From positions 1-64,000 of the forward strand of contig ONLY01000003.1 in assembly GCA_900318775.1 (NCBI GenBank): 64,000 nt of DNA. Reading direction: 5' to 3'. Below, in pieces: positions 25,928 to 33,627 of the stretch (position 1 is the first letter of the stretch; every line of letters starts with the position of its first letter). This stretch comes from an uncultured Prevotellaceae bacterium (GTDB lineage Bacteria; Bacteroidota; Bacteroidia; Bacteroidales; Bacteroidaceae). The notes under the pieces were generated by a model. The model was not told where the DNA came from, ran no database searches, and saw only the letters and a program-made list of their open reading frames with translations. Made by a program: the position numbers and the translations under genes.

Positions 25928-26674
25928 ATGGCACAGCTAAAATTAGGCAAGAGAAACCAACTGAAGGTCTTGCGCATAAAAGAACATGGTGTTTATCTTG
26001 AAGGAGGCGACATAGGCGACATCCTGCTGCCCAAGCGCTATGTGCCCGAAGGCACTAAAGTGGGCGATGTACTCGACGTTTTCCTCTACCTCGACCAGGA
26101 GGAGCGCCTCATCGCCACGACCGAGCATCCACTCATTGAGGTGGGGCAGTTTGCCTACCTTGAGTGCAGTTGGACCAACGAATACGGTGCTTACCTCAAC
26201 TGGGGCTTGATGAAAGACCTTTTCTGCCCCTTCCGCGAGCAGAAAGTGCGCATGCAACGCGGCAAGCGGTACCAAGTCTATTGCTACATCGACGACAAGA
26301 CATACCGCATTGTCTGCTCCAGCAAGATTGAGAAGTTCCAAAAAGCCATCAGCGAACAGAACGGAGGCAGCACACAGTCCTCGCGTCCTGCACGCCCCAA
26401 CTTCTCACCTTACCCCGACACGCCACCTTCAGACCGCAAGGTGATTATCGGAGACTTCTCGAAGCGCCTCTTCGAGCATCTGCAACTCACTCCCAACGGC
26501 TTCTCGCCCTATCATGACAAGTCGCCCGCCGAGGAAATCTATTCCATGTTTGGCGTCAGCAAGAAAGTGTTCAAGCAGGCAGTGGGCGACCTCTACAAGC
26601 AGGAACTCATCACCATCCGTCCCGATGGCATCGAGCTGACGGTGAAGGGGAAAGCAATGGGCGTAGAAGAATAA
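25928..26674 (+). CDS. CvfB-like RNA-binding protein with S1-like domains
   Basis: A 248-residue protein of the CvfB/YitL family: tandem S1-like OB-folds followed by a C-terminal winged helix. The first S1-like unit (LKVLRIKEHGVYLEGGDIGDILLPKRYVP) and the second (FAYLECSWTNEYGAYLNWGLMKDLFCPF) are plain, and the winged helix is at about 185-245 (SPAEEIYSMFGVSKKVFKQAVGDLYKQELI). A Ser/Pro-rich linker (SRPARPNFSPYPDTPPSDR) replaces the third S1 unit found in longer relatives of about 280 residues. It presumably binds RNA; its targets are unknown. The esterase gene begins 2 bases after the stop. Confidence 0.85.
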   Translation: MAQLKLGKRNQLKVLRIKEHGVYLEGGDIGDILLPKRYVPEGTKVGDVLDVFLYLDQEERLIATTEHPLIEVGQFAYLECSWTNEYGAYLNWGLMKDLFCPFREQKVRMQRGKRYQVYCYIDDKTYRIVCSSKIEKFQKAISEQNGGSTQSSRPARPNFSPYPDTPPSDRKVIIGDFSKRLFEHLQLTPNGFSPYHDKSPAEEIYSMFGVSKKVFKQAVGDLYKQELITIRPDGIELTVKGKAMGVEE

Positions 26675-26676
26675 CC

Positions 26677-27801
26677 ATGTTACGACTCATCCTTCTCCTC
26701 ACCCTCATCTCCCTTCCGCTATCCGCACAAAACCTCACTAAGGCTCAAGCGCAGCAGGAAGCACAAACCCTTGCCACCCAATGGATTGTCGACATCCAGA
26801 CACGCTATCGACAGGCTTGGCAAGACCACACTCTCACCATCGACGGCAAAACCATGCCCTTTTGGTACACCACTTTCGGCACCAAGCCCACCGATGGTTA
26901 CAGCCTCTTCATCTCCCTGCACGGAGGAGGAAATGCGCCCGCTCGACTCAACGACAGCCAGTGGGAGAACCAAAAGCAGCTCTATCAACCCGTCAACAGC
27001 ATCTACCTTGTTCCCCGTGCCCCTTACGACGATTGGGACATGTGGTTCAAGCCCGACCTCGATTCCTTCTATGCCGCCCTCATCCAAATGTGCGTAGCCT
27101 ACCTCGATGTCAACCCCGACAAAGTCTACCTCATAGGCTACTCCGCAGGAGGCGACGGCGTGTGGCGCATGGCCCCCCGCATGGCAGACACATGGGCAGG
27201 AGCCTCCATGATGGCAGGGCACCCCGGCGATGTATCCTTGCTCAATCTCCGCAACACCCCCTTCATGGTGTGGTGCGGTGCCCTCGATGCCGCCTACAAC
27301 CGCAACCACGAATGTGCTCAGCGAGGCATGGAACTCGACTCCCTTCACACCCAAGATCCCAACGGCTACATCCACGAAAACCACATCGTTGCCGGAAAAC
27401 CACACTGGATGGATCTCGCTGACGCAGCCGCCCTTCCTTGGTTGCAACGACATCAGCGCAGTCCGTACCCTACCCACATCGTGTGGCAGCAGGAAGAAGT
27501 TACCCATTCCCACTTCTACTGGCTCACAGCCCCCTCCGATCAGCTTCAGCGAGGCAAGACCGTACGCCTCACTCTCCAAGGCAATACCGTCAACATCCAG
27601 CAGTGCGACTACACCCAACTCACCCTCCACTTCAACGACCAGATGGTGAACCTCGATCAACCCGTCACCATCAAGCACAACGGGAGAACCCTCTTCAAAG
27701 GAAAACTGCCCCGCACCCTCACCAACCTGCAAACGACCCTCGCACAGCGTGGCGACCTCCGCTATATGTTTCCAGCGCAAGCCACCGTCAAGGTGAACTG
27801 A
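26677..27801 (+). CDS. Secreted alpha/beta hydrolase, depolymerase/esterase-like
   Basis: A 374-residue exported hydrolase with a signal peptide (MLRLILLLTLISLPLSAQ). The oxyanion region is SLHGGG (near residue 86), the nucleophile elbow is GYSAGG (Ser at about 158), the acid is probably in GALDAAYN (about 205) and the histidine in GKPHWMD (about 240). This order fits the PHB-depolymerase/feruloyl-esterase-like group of alpha/beta hydrolases. A C-terminal beta-rich tail of about 100 residues follows. The substrate is unknown; ester-linked plant polymers or oligopeptides are possible. It is coupled to the CvfB-like gene by a 2-base gap, although the functions do not obviously match. Confidence 0.75.
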   Translation: MLRLILLLTLISLPLSAQNLTKAQAQQEAQTLATQWIVDIQTRYRQAWQDHTLTIDGKTMPFWYTTFGTKPTDGYSLFISLHGGGNAPARLNDSQWENQKQLYQPVNSIYLVPRAPYDDWDMWFKPDLDSFYAALIQMCVAYLDVNPDKVYLIGYSAGGDGVWRMAPRMADTWAGASMMAGHPGDVSLLNLRNTPFMVWCGALDAAYNRNHECAQRGMELDSLHTQDPNGYIHENHIVAGKPHWMDLADAAALPWLQRHQRSPYPTHIVWQQEEVTHSHFYWLTAPSDQLQRGKTVRLTLQGNTVNIQQCDYTQLTLHFNDQMVNLDQPVTIKHNGRTLFKGKLPRTLTNLQTTLAQRGDLRYMFPAQATVKVN

Positions 27802-28267
27802 CTCAACTTTTACTTCGTCGTGCGAATGGTTCGCAAGTTGAATGGAAGAGAACAGAAAGGAATGGAAAAGGAGTTGGGCTTTCGAAACAATAATCAATCG
27901 CACTGCAGACGACGTTCAACGTAAATTAGTTTTATTTCACGAACCCGTCAACCTGGAATAGTCGCCAGGTTGACAGGTTCATAAAATAGAACTTAATTAC
28001 GTTGACAGCAGAGTACTCGTAAGAGTCCTCCTTTGGTGTCCCTTTGCTTTTCCTTGACAAATCGGTGATGGCTCGTGATGGTAAGCTCGTGGTAAGCTCG
28101 TAGCAAGGCAGTAGCAAAAGACATGTTCACGCCTTTGTATTAGGTAGTGCAAGTTAAACTGTGTCAAGGCTATTGCCGGCCGTGCTTATGAGCCATACGT
28201 TATTCCGTGTAAGGGCTATCCTGACAAAGAATGAAAGGGCTGATTGTGTTGTCAGCTGTCAATCTGG
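27802..28267. other. Intergenic region between convergent genes
   Basis: The 466-base gap contains the inverted repeat at 27941-27980 and a short direct repeat (GGTAAGCTCGT twice, about 28080-28102). A 61-codon minus-strand open frame crosses the inverted repeat and was not accepted. No RNA gene or terminator with a T run was seen. Confidence 0.5.
27941..27980. repeat. 16-base inverted repeat with 8-base loop
   Basis: GAACCCGTCAACCTGG (27941-27956) pairs with CCAGGTTGACAGGTTC (27965-27980), with one C-A mismatch. No T run follows on either strand, so it is not a standard terminator. Confidence 0.7.
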
Positions 28268-29797
28268 TTATCTCACCCATTGTTCCGGATTCAAGCGCGT
28301 ACTTTCGTTACGCAGCTGGAAGTGCAATATGTAGCGTCCATCCGAATCTTGGCCAACAGCGCCCAGCGCGTCCTTCGTCTTCACGCTCTGCCCCTTCCGA
28401 ACCGATACAGATGAAAGGCCAGAATAGACCGAAATATAAGAACCGTGTCGAAGCATGACGATGTAAGTGCCCGCATATTGGAACACAGAACTTACTGTTC
28501 CGTTGAACACAGCTCGAGCAGCACATCCTTGCTGTCCTCGTATGTCTATGCCCTTGTTGTCCAGCATCACATTGCGGAGACCTGCTACAGCATAGTTGCC
28601 ATAGTGGCCCACCACATTATAGCTGCCCGTGATAGGCATTGGCAAACGTCCCTTGTTTGCTACAAAGTTGCTTGACAATCGGGCATCACCACTGGCATCG
28701 TTGCTCTTCCAGGCCTCATACTTCTCACGTTCCACTTTTTCTTCCTTCGTGGCCGTCTTCACATTCGCCTCAGCCGCTTTAGCTTCAGCCTTGGCCTTCT
28801 CTGCCGCAGCCTTGGCTGCTGTTCTTTCCGCATCAGTCTTTGCAGCTTTGCGAGCGGCTTCTGCGGCCTCTGCAGCCTTGCGTGCCCGTTCTGCTGCCGC
28901 TTTGGCCTCAGCCAATTTGCGTGCCTTCTCACGAGCCTCTGCCTCAGCCTTCTTGCGTGCCTCTTCAGCCTTACGCTTCCGCTCGGCTTCTGCACGGCGT
29001 GCAGCCTCTATCTCAGCCTGAATGATGCGGTCTATTTCAGCATTGATAGCTGCTTCCTTCTTTTGGTAGTCTTTAATTTGCTGCTGAACCGTAGCAATGT
29101 TTTTGTTCAGGAATTCTACCTGTGTCTGTGCATGCTGCTTCATGCCCTGCAACGAGCGTTTTTGCCGCTCTACCGTCTGCAGGTTTTGTTCCTTTTGAGT
29201 TTTAGCCGCCAACAGCTCGTTCTGCTTAGCCTTCACTTCCAGCTGCTTCTCCTTCAGCAGTTCTCCCTGTGCCTTTTGGAACGTGGAGTACTCACGCAGA
29301 TAGCGCAGACGGCGCATCATCTGCGAGAAATTCTCTGCCGAGAAGATGAACATCAGCTGGTTCTGCACCGACTTGTTCCTGCGCAAATGCACCATCGCTT
29401 TCGCATAGCGCTTCTTCTTCACATCCAGTTCCCGCTGTAATCTGTCCAGCTCTGCATTCAGCGTGTCTATCGTCACATCCAAGGAATGAATCTCCTTGTT
29501 CAAGCTGTCAATAGACTGTTGTTGTTTGCCTATCTGATGGTCAAGAATCAGCACGCTGTCCAAACTCGCCTTCACATCCTTGTTCAGTTTAGCCAGACGA
29601 GCCTGTGACTGCTTCTTGGCTGCTTGTGTGGCAGCTTGCTCCTTCTTCAGCTGCGCTTTCGTGGGAGCAGGCTTCTTTTGCTGAGCCGTCTTAGTGGTGG
29701 CAGGCTTCTTAGCTGCTGTGGTCTTCTTTCCTCGGGTCTGAGCTACCGAAGGAAGTGCCAGCGCCAAGGACATTGCTATGATTACGAGTTTTTTCAC
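28268..29797 (-). CDS. EnvC-like murein hydrolase activator (degenerate LytM/M23 domain)
   Basis: A 509-residue exported protein. The signal peptide (MKKLVIIAMSLALALPSVAQ) is followed by a Lys/Ala-rich segment, coiled coils at about 65-270, an Ala/Lys/Glu-rich helix at about 270-360 and a C-terminal M23-like domain at about 385-509. The zinc ligands of active M23 enzymes are missing: the first motif reads NKGIDIR instead of HxGxD, and the HxH motif reads ILHFQLR. This fits EnvC, which activates amidases at the division site but does not cut peptidoglycan itself. The ATG overlaps the stop of the DUF4292 gene, making it third in a coupled operon. Confidence 0.85.
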   Translation of the reverse strand: MKKLVIIAMSLALALPSVAQTRGKKTTAAKKPATTKTAQQKKPAPTKAQLKKEQAATQAAKKQSQARLAKLNKDVKASLDSVLILDHQIGKQQQSIDSLNKEIHSLDVTIDTLNAELDRLQRELDVKKKRYAKAMVHLRRNKSVQNQLMFIFSAENFSQMMRRLRYLREYSTFQKAQGELLKEKQLEVKAKQNELLAAKTQKEQNLQTVERQKRSLQGMKQHAQTQVEFLNKNIATVQQQIKDYQKKEAAINAEIDRIIQAEIEAARRAEAERKRKAEEARKKAEAEAREKARKLAEAKAAAERARKAAEAAEAARKAAKTDAERTAAKAAAEKAKAEAKAAEANVKTATKEEKVEREKYEAWKSNDASGDARLSSNFVANKGRLPMPITGSYNVVGHYGNYAVAGLRNVMLDNKGIDIRGQQGCAARAVFNGTVSSVFQYAGTYIVMLRHGSYISVYSGLSSVSVRKGQSVKTKDALGAVGQDSDGRYILHFQLRNESTRLNPEQWVR

Positions 29798-30453
29798 TGG
29801 GCCATCAGGTTGCTAAAAAGTTTGTTGGCATCCGTCTTCACATACTTGTCCGACACTGTCGTATGAGCGTCCCAGTTCGAGGCATTGCCCTTGTTGGAGA
29901 GCTGCAAGTCCAACTGGATAGGGCGGCTGGCAGGAATCGTGTAAGAGACCTTATCTGAATTCTGTGCCTCTTGCCAGAAGAAGTCCTGAATGGTGCTGAA
30001 GCCAATGTTGCGGCTCTTCAGCGAAGAGAATTCCTCATATGTAGTGCTCACATAACGCTTGTTCAAACGGTCAATAACCAGCACGTTGCTGGGCGACAGC
30101 TCCAAACGGCCCACTTCTGCAATGCCCAGAAGAGGGTCCACCAAGGTAATCTGAATCACATCATCATAACGCATGCGCAGCGTGCCCGTGGTCGAAATGT
30201 CCTTATCGTCTCGTCTCAAGCGCACTTTCACCTTTGCCGTGAAGTTTGTGCCAGCAGCAATTTGCTTCGCTGCAGAAGGAGCATCTTGCTTCGCCGGCGC
30301 TTTCGCAGTCTCCTTTGAGGGGGTAGCGGAAGGTGTATTTACCGTCACCACAGGCGCTGTCTTGTCTGTTCCATTGTCTACAGCCTTCTTGGCCGAGCGA
30401 CACGATGCCATCACCAGCAGTGCAGGCACCAGCAACCATACCAGTTTATTCAT
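29794..30453 (-). CDS. DUF4292 lipoprotein
   Basis: A 219-residue lipoprotein with lipobox VMASC (Cys at about 18), a Thr/Pro/Ala linker to about residue 65, then a beta-rich domain (FTAKVKVRLRRDDKDISTTGTLRMRYDDVIQITL) that matches DUF4292. The fold pattern recalls LolA/LolB-like half-barrels, so a role in lipoprotein or lipid handling is possible but unproven. It overlaps both neighbours by 4 bases (TPR gene upstream, EnvC-like gene downstream), so all three are translated together. Confidence 0.82.
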   Translation of the reverse strand: MNKLVWLLVPALLVMASCRSAKKAVDNGTDKTAPVVTVNTPSATPSKETAKAPAKQDAPSAAKQIAAGTNFTAKVKVRLRRDDKDISTTGTLRMRYDDVIQITLVDPLLGIAEVGRLELSPSNVLVIDRLNKRYVSTTYEEFSSLKSRNIGFSTIQDFFWQEAQNSDKVSYTIPASRPIQLDLQLSNKGNASNWDAHTTVSDKYVKTDANKLFSNLMAQ

Positions 30454-32090
30454 TTCTTCTTAGGGTTTTTCTTATTAATCTTCTTAATATGTTCCACAAC
30501 ATCATCACTAATCTCTTCACCGTCTTTCTGCATCTGCTCCACCGTCTTATCCATCCACACGGCTGCTTCCTCATAGCGTTTCAGCTGGTAGAGCACCCAT
30601 GCATACGTGTCCATATAGGTAGCGTTGTTCGGCTCCAGTTCGTTCGATTTGCGGCTCATCTCCTCTGCACGAACCAGATTCTTCTTTTTCTGAGAGAGGT
30701 AATAGGCATAGTTGTTCAGCACCACAGCATCGTCTGGCGCATATCCCAGACACGCGTCAAACGATTGGAACGCCTTTTCGTCCTGCCCCAACTGGTGGTA
30801 GATGTCTCCCAGCAGCGAATACATATTTGTATATAACTGCACGCGATTTGACACGCCACCCTGCTCCACATGGTCCAAACCATCTTTGAACGCTTCAACC
30901 GCTTGCGCCAATTTAGCCTGCTGGAAGTAGGCCACTCCCAGATAATAGTAGAACACAGGGTCTTCCGTCTTGTAGTCAACTGCCGGTTTACAGATATTTA
31001 TGATTTCCAGCGTGTCTTCTTCGTCAATGGCATAAGAGAGAAGCTCCGTGCGTGCCATATTGTTCTCAGGGTCAAGCTCCAGCATCCGCCACAAGTCAGG
31101 CTTCACCTTATTGTGAGGCATCTTCTTCGTGACCATGTAGCGCACCTTCAGCTCCAGCAGTCCTCCCTGCTCCTGAGTATTAGGCATCACCTCATCAAAC
31201 AGCTGCATGATGACGGTCGAGTCTGTGCCCGATGTTAAGTTCTCGTGCACCAGCACACCCATCATTCTCACGCGGGTTGCGTCGTCCACCGCCTTACTTG
31301 TCAGTAAGCGCTTGATATAGTCATGGTAGAGCGAATCTTGACCCTCACCTCTGTAATAGTTCGCCATTGACAGGAGCATCGCCCCATTCTCACGGTCCTT
31401 CGCCTCAACAGCCTTGAACTGAGCCAAAGCCTCATCCTTTCTTCCTGCGTCCAGGTACAAGTCGCCTATCACCACCTGATAACGCAGGTCATTCGGGTAT
31501 TCGGCAGCCAACTGCTCCATTTCCTCAAACGCACGCTTCTCATCCTTCATCTGCAAGAACAGGCGGAACTTCTCCATTGACAGCTGCTCACTCTTTCCCT
31601 CCTTCACTTCCACCTTGTCCATCACTTTCACCATTTGCTCATAGTCATGCTTCTGGTCATACAAATCCAGCAACATCATCAGCACTTCCCCCTTCTCCGG
31701 CCAGCGTTGCGCCATCGCCTCCACATGTTTCAGCGCCTCATCGTTGCGGCGGTGTTCCATATAGAGCGACACCAATCGGTTCTTATACCAATAATTGTCA
31801 GGGTATAAACGGCATGCCTCCTCCAATGCTCCGATAGACAGCGAGTCATTGCCCACATAGCGATACAAACCGGCCAGTTCATACAGCACCACGCCCGATG
31901 TTGGATTCAACATATTGCAATAGCTAAACAAGTCGATTGCCTCAGCATAGTTGTTTGCCAACTTCTGCCGTTCTGCCTCCTGGAAGAGATAGTCAAACTT
32001 CACCCCTTGCGCACCAGCTGTAACCCACAACCAGCACACAAAGCAAAAGACGCCCCATTGTCGCCAACCGTTCATCTTCACATTGTTCAT
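30450..32090 (-). CDS. Exported TPR-repeat protein
   Basis: About 546 residues, starting at ATG 32090 (MNNVKMNGWRQW); a six-codon-longer frame begins inside the promoter and is rejected. A signal peptide (VFCFVCWLWVTAGA-Q) is followed by at least ten TPR-like helix pairs covering nearly the whole protein (for example NYAEAIDLFSYCNMLNPTSG, SLSIGALEEACRLYPDN). No other domain is visible. It is the first gene of the TPR/DUF4292/EnvC-like operon, with a 4-base overlap to the next gene, which suggests a scaffolding role in cell-envelope assembly. Confidence 0.82.
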   Translation of the reverse strand: MNNVKMNGWRQWGVFCFVCWLWVTAGAQGVKFDYLFQEAERQKLANNYAEAIDLFSYCNMLNPTSGVVLYELAGLYRYVGNDSLSIGALEEACRLYPDNYWYKNRLVSLYMEHRRNDEALKHVEAMAQRWPEKGEVLMMLLDLYDQKHDYEQMVKVMDKVEVKEGKSEQLSMEKFRLFLQMKDEKRAFEEMEQLAAEYPNDLRYQVVIGDLYLDAGRKDEALAQFKAVEAKDRENGAMLLSMANYYRGEGQDSLYHDYIKRLLTSKAVDDATRVRMMGVLVHENLTSGTDSTVIMQLFDEVMPNTQEQGGLLELKVRYMVTKKMPHNKVKPDLWRMLELDPENNMARTELLSYAIDEEDTLEIINICKPAVDYKTEDPVFYYYLGVAYFQQAKLAQAVEAFKDGLDHVEQGGVSNRVQLYTNMYSLLGDIYHQLGQDEKAFQSFDACLGYAPDDAVVLNNYAYYLSQKKKNLVRAEEMSRKSNELEPNNATYMDTYAWVLYQLKRYEEAAVWMDKTVEQMQKDGEEISDDVVEHIKKINKKNPKKK

Positions 32091-32105
32091 AATCAAAATT
32101 TTGTG

Positions 32106-32113
32106 CAAAGGTA
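32106..32113 (-). promoter_or_regulatory. -7 element of the TPR/DUF4292/EnvC-like operon
   Basis: On the minus strand TACCTTTG, 15 bases before the ATG at 32090. Divergent from the dgt promoter, with a period-7 repeat between the two. Confidence 0.6.
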
Positions 32114-32124
32114 GTGCTTTTTCG

Positions 32125-32159
32125 ATTAAGAATTAAGAATAAAGAGTTAAGATTTAAGA
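32125..32159. repeat. Five direct heptamers NTTAAGA
   Basis: ATTAAGA, ATTAAGA, ATAAAGA, GTTAAGA and TTTAAGA follow each other without gaps, exactly 7 bases apart. The tract fills the gap between the two divergent promoters and covers the -33 region of dgt. Confidence 0.8.
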
Positions 32160-32167
32160 AAATATCC

Positions 32168-32175
32168 TAACTTTG
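32168..32175 (+). promoter_or_regulatory. -7 element of dgt
   Basis: TAACTTTG, 84 bases before the ATG at 32260. Confidence 0.55.
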
Positions 32176-32259
32176 CAACCGCCACGCAGCAGAAACCGCT
32201 TTCACCTGTTCGTTTCTCCTGCAACGGCCGCTCATAAACGACTTAACCTCATCGCAGTA

Positions 32260-33573
32260 ATGAACTGGCTTCAACTCATCTCCAATAAGCGTCTCGGCCA
32301 AGAAGACTATCACGGTCTGCATGGCGACGACCGCACCGAATTCAAGCGCGACTACGACCGCCTTATCTTCTCTGCCCCATTCCGGCGCATGCAGAACAAG
32401 ACACAGGTATTTCCTCTGCCAGGCAGCATCTTCGTGCACAACCGCCTCACCCACTCCCTAGAGGTGGCCAGCGTGGGCCGCAGCCTGGGCGACGATGTGG
32501 CGCACAAACTCATTCAGCGGCATCCGGAACTTGCCCACACACTCTTCGCAGAGATTGGTTCCATTGTCTCTGCCGCCTGTTTGGCGCACGACATGGGCAA
32601 TCCGCCCTTTGGCCACTCAGGCGAGCGCGCCATCGCCTCCTACTTCAGCGAGGGCGAAGGCATCAAGTACAAAGGGCAACTCACCCCCGAGCAATGGGCC
32701 GACATCACCCACTTCGACGGCAATGCCAATGCCTTCCGCCTACTCACCCACCAGTTCAAAGGACGTCGCCAAGGCGGATTCGTGCTCACCTACTCCACCC
32801 TGGCCGCCATCGTCAAATACCCCTATCCTGCCATTGAGGCTACCAAGCAAAAGTTTGGCTACTTCACGCAGGAAGAGCCTCTTTATACCCGTATCGCCCA
32901 TGAACTCGGCATCTCACAAACCAAAGTGGGCTGGATGCGCCATCCTCTCGCCTATCTCGTAGAAGCCGCTGATGACATCTGCTACGAAATTATGGACCTG
33001 GAGGATGCCCACAAGCTGAAGATACTCTCCTTTGAGCAAACCCGCGACCTCATGCTAGGCTTCGTCACACCTGAACGCCGCGAGCACATCATCAAGCGCG
33101 CATCCGAAACCGCCGACCTCAACGAGCAAGTAGCCTATTTCCGCTCCTGCGCCATTGGCGAACTGGAAAAAGAATGTGTCCGTGTCTTTGTAGAGAACGA
33201 AGAAAGCATCCTCAACGGCACCTTCTGCGGTTCCCTCATCGACCATGCCTGCCCACTTGTCCACGATGCCTACGAAGCTTGCGTCAAAGTGGCCATAAGC
33301 CGCATCTACCGCAGCCGCGACGTTGTCGACACCGAACTGGCCGGTTATAAAATCATCTACACCCTCATGGGGCTCTTCATCCATGCGGTGATGAACCCTC
33401 AACACGCCTACAGCCGCCTTCTGCTCGACCGCGTGTCTTCCCAATACGAAGTCACCCACCCCGACACCTATGTGCGCATCATGGCGGTACTCGACTACCT
33501 CTCTGGCATGACAGACGTCTTCGCCCTTGACCTCTACCGCAAGATTAACGGCGAAAGCCTTCCTATGATATAA
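32260..33573 (+). CDS. dgt: dGTP triphosphohydrolase
   Basis: HD-domain enzyme that cleaves dGTP to deoxyguanosine and triphosphate and so affects dNTP pools. The 437-residue protein begins at ATG 32260 (MNWLQLISNKRLG), a typical start for the family; the open frame upstream overlaps the promoter. Metal-binding residues appear in NRLTHSLEVASVGRSLG (about residues 62-78) and in CLAHDMGNPPFGHSGE (about 108-123), the HD pair. The stretch FDGNANAFRLLTHQ near 160 is also family-typical. It is followed by a strong terminator at 33580. Confidence 0.92.
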   Translation: MNWLQLISNKRLGQEDYHGLHGDDRTEFKRDYDRLIFSAPFRRMQNKTQVFPLPGSIFVHNRLTHSLEVASVGRSLGDDVAHKLIQRHPELAHTLFAEIGSIVSAACLAHDMGNPPFGHSGERAIASYFSEGEGIKYKGQLTPEQWADITHFDGNANAFRLLTHQFKGRRQGGFVLTYSTLAAIVKYPYPAIEATKQKFGYFTQEEPLYTRIAHELGISQTKVGWMRHPLAYLVEAADDICYEIMDLEDAHKLKILSFEQTRDLMLGFVTPERREHIIKRASETADLNEQVAYFRSCAIGELEKECVRVFVENEESILNGTFCGSLIDHACPLVHDAYEACVKVAISRIYRSRDVVDTELAGYKIIYTLMGLFIHAVMNPQHAYSRLLLDRVSSQYEVTHPDTYVRIMAVLDYLSGMTDVFALDLYRKINGESLPMI

Positions 33574-33579
33574 TAATCA

Positions 33580-33619
33580 GTTGGCGGCATTAAACAAGTG
33601 CGTGTTTAATGCCGCCAAC
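33580..33619. terminator. Bidirectional hairpin between dgt and the nucleoside kinase
   Basis: The 17-base arm at 33580-33596 pairs perfectly with 33603-33619 (6-base loop). It separates two convergent genes. The T run after it is weak on the plus strand. Confidence 0.7.
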
Positions 33620-33627
33620 GGGTATGC

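Noticed and set aside
26719-27903. 394-codon minus-strand frame opposite the esterase
   Set aside because: Long only because of the codon bias of the esterase gene; Val/Gly-rich with no domain pattern, while the plus-strand frame has a full catalytic triad and signal peptide.
27932-28117. 61-codon minus-strand frame across the inverted repeat
   Set aside because: Too short, no recognisable family, includes the hairpin; possible but unsupported.
28629-29440. Plus-strand frames opposite the EnvC-like gene
   Set aside because: Ala/Ser/Leu-rich mirror images of the Ala/Lys-rich coiled coil.
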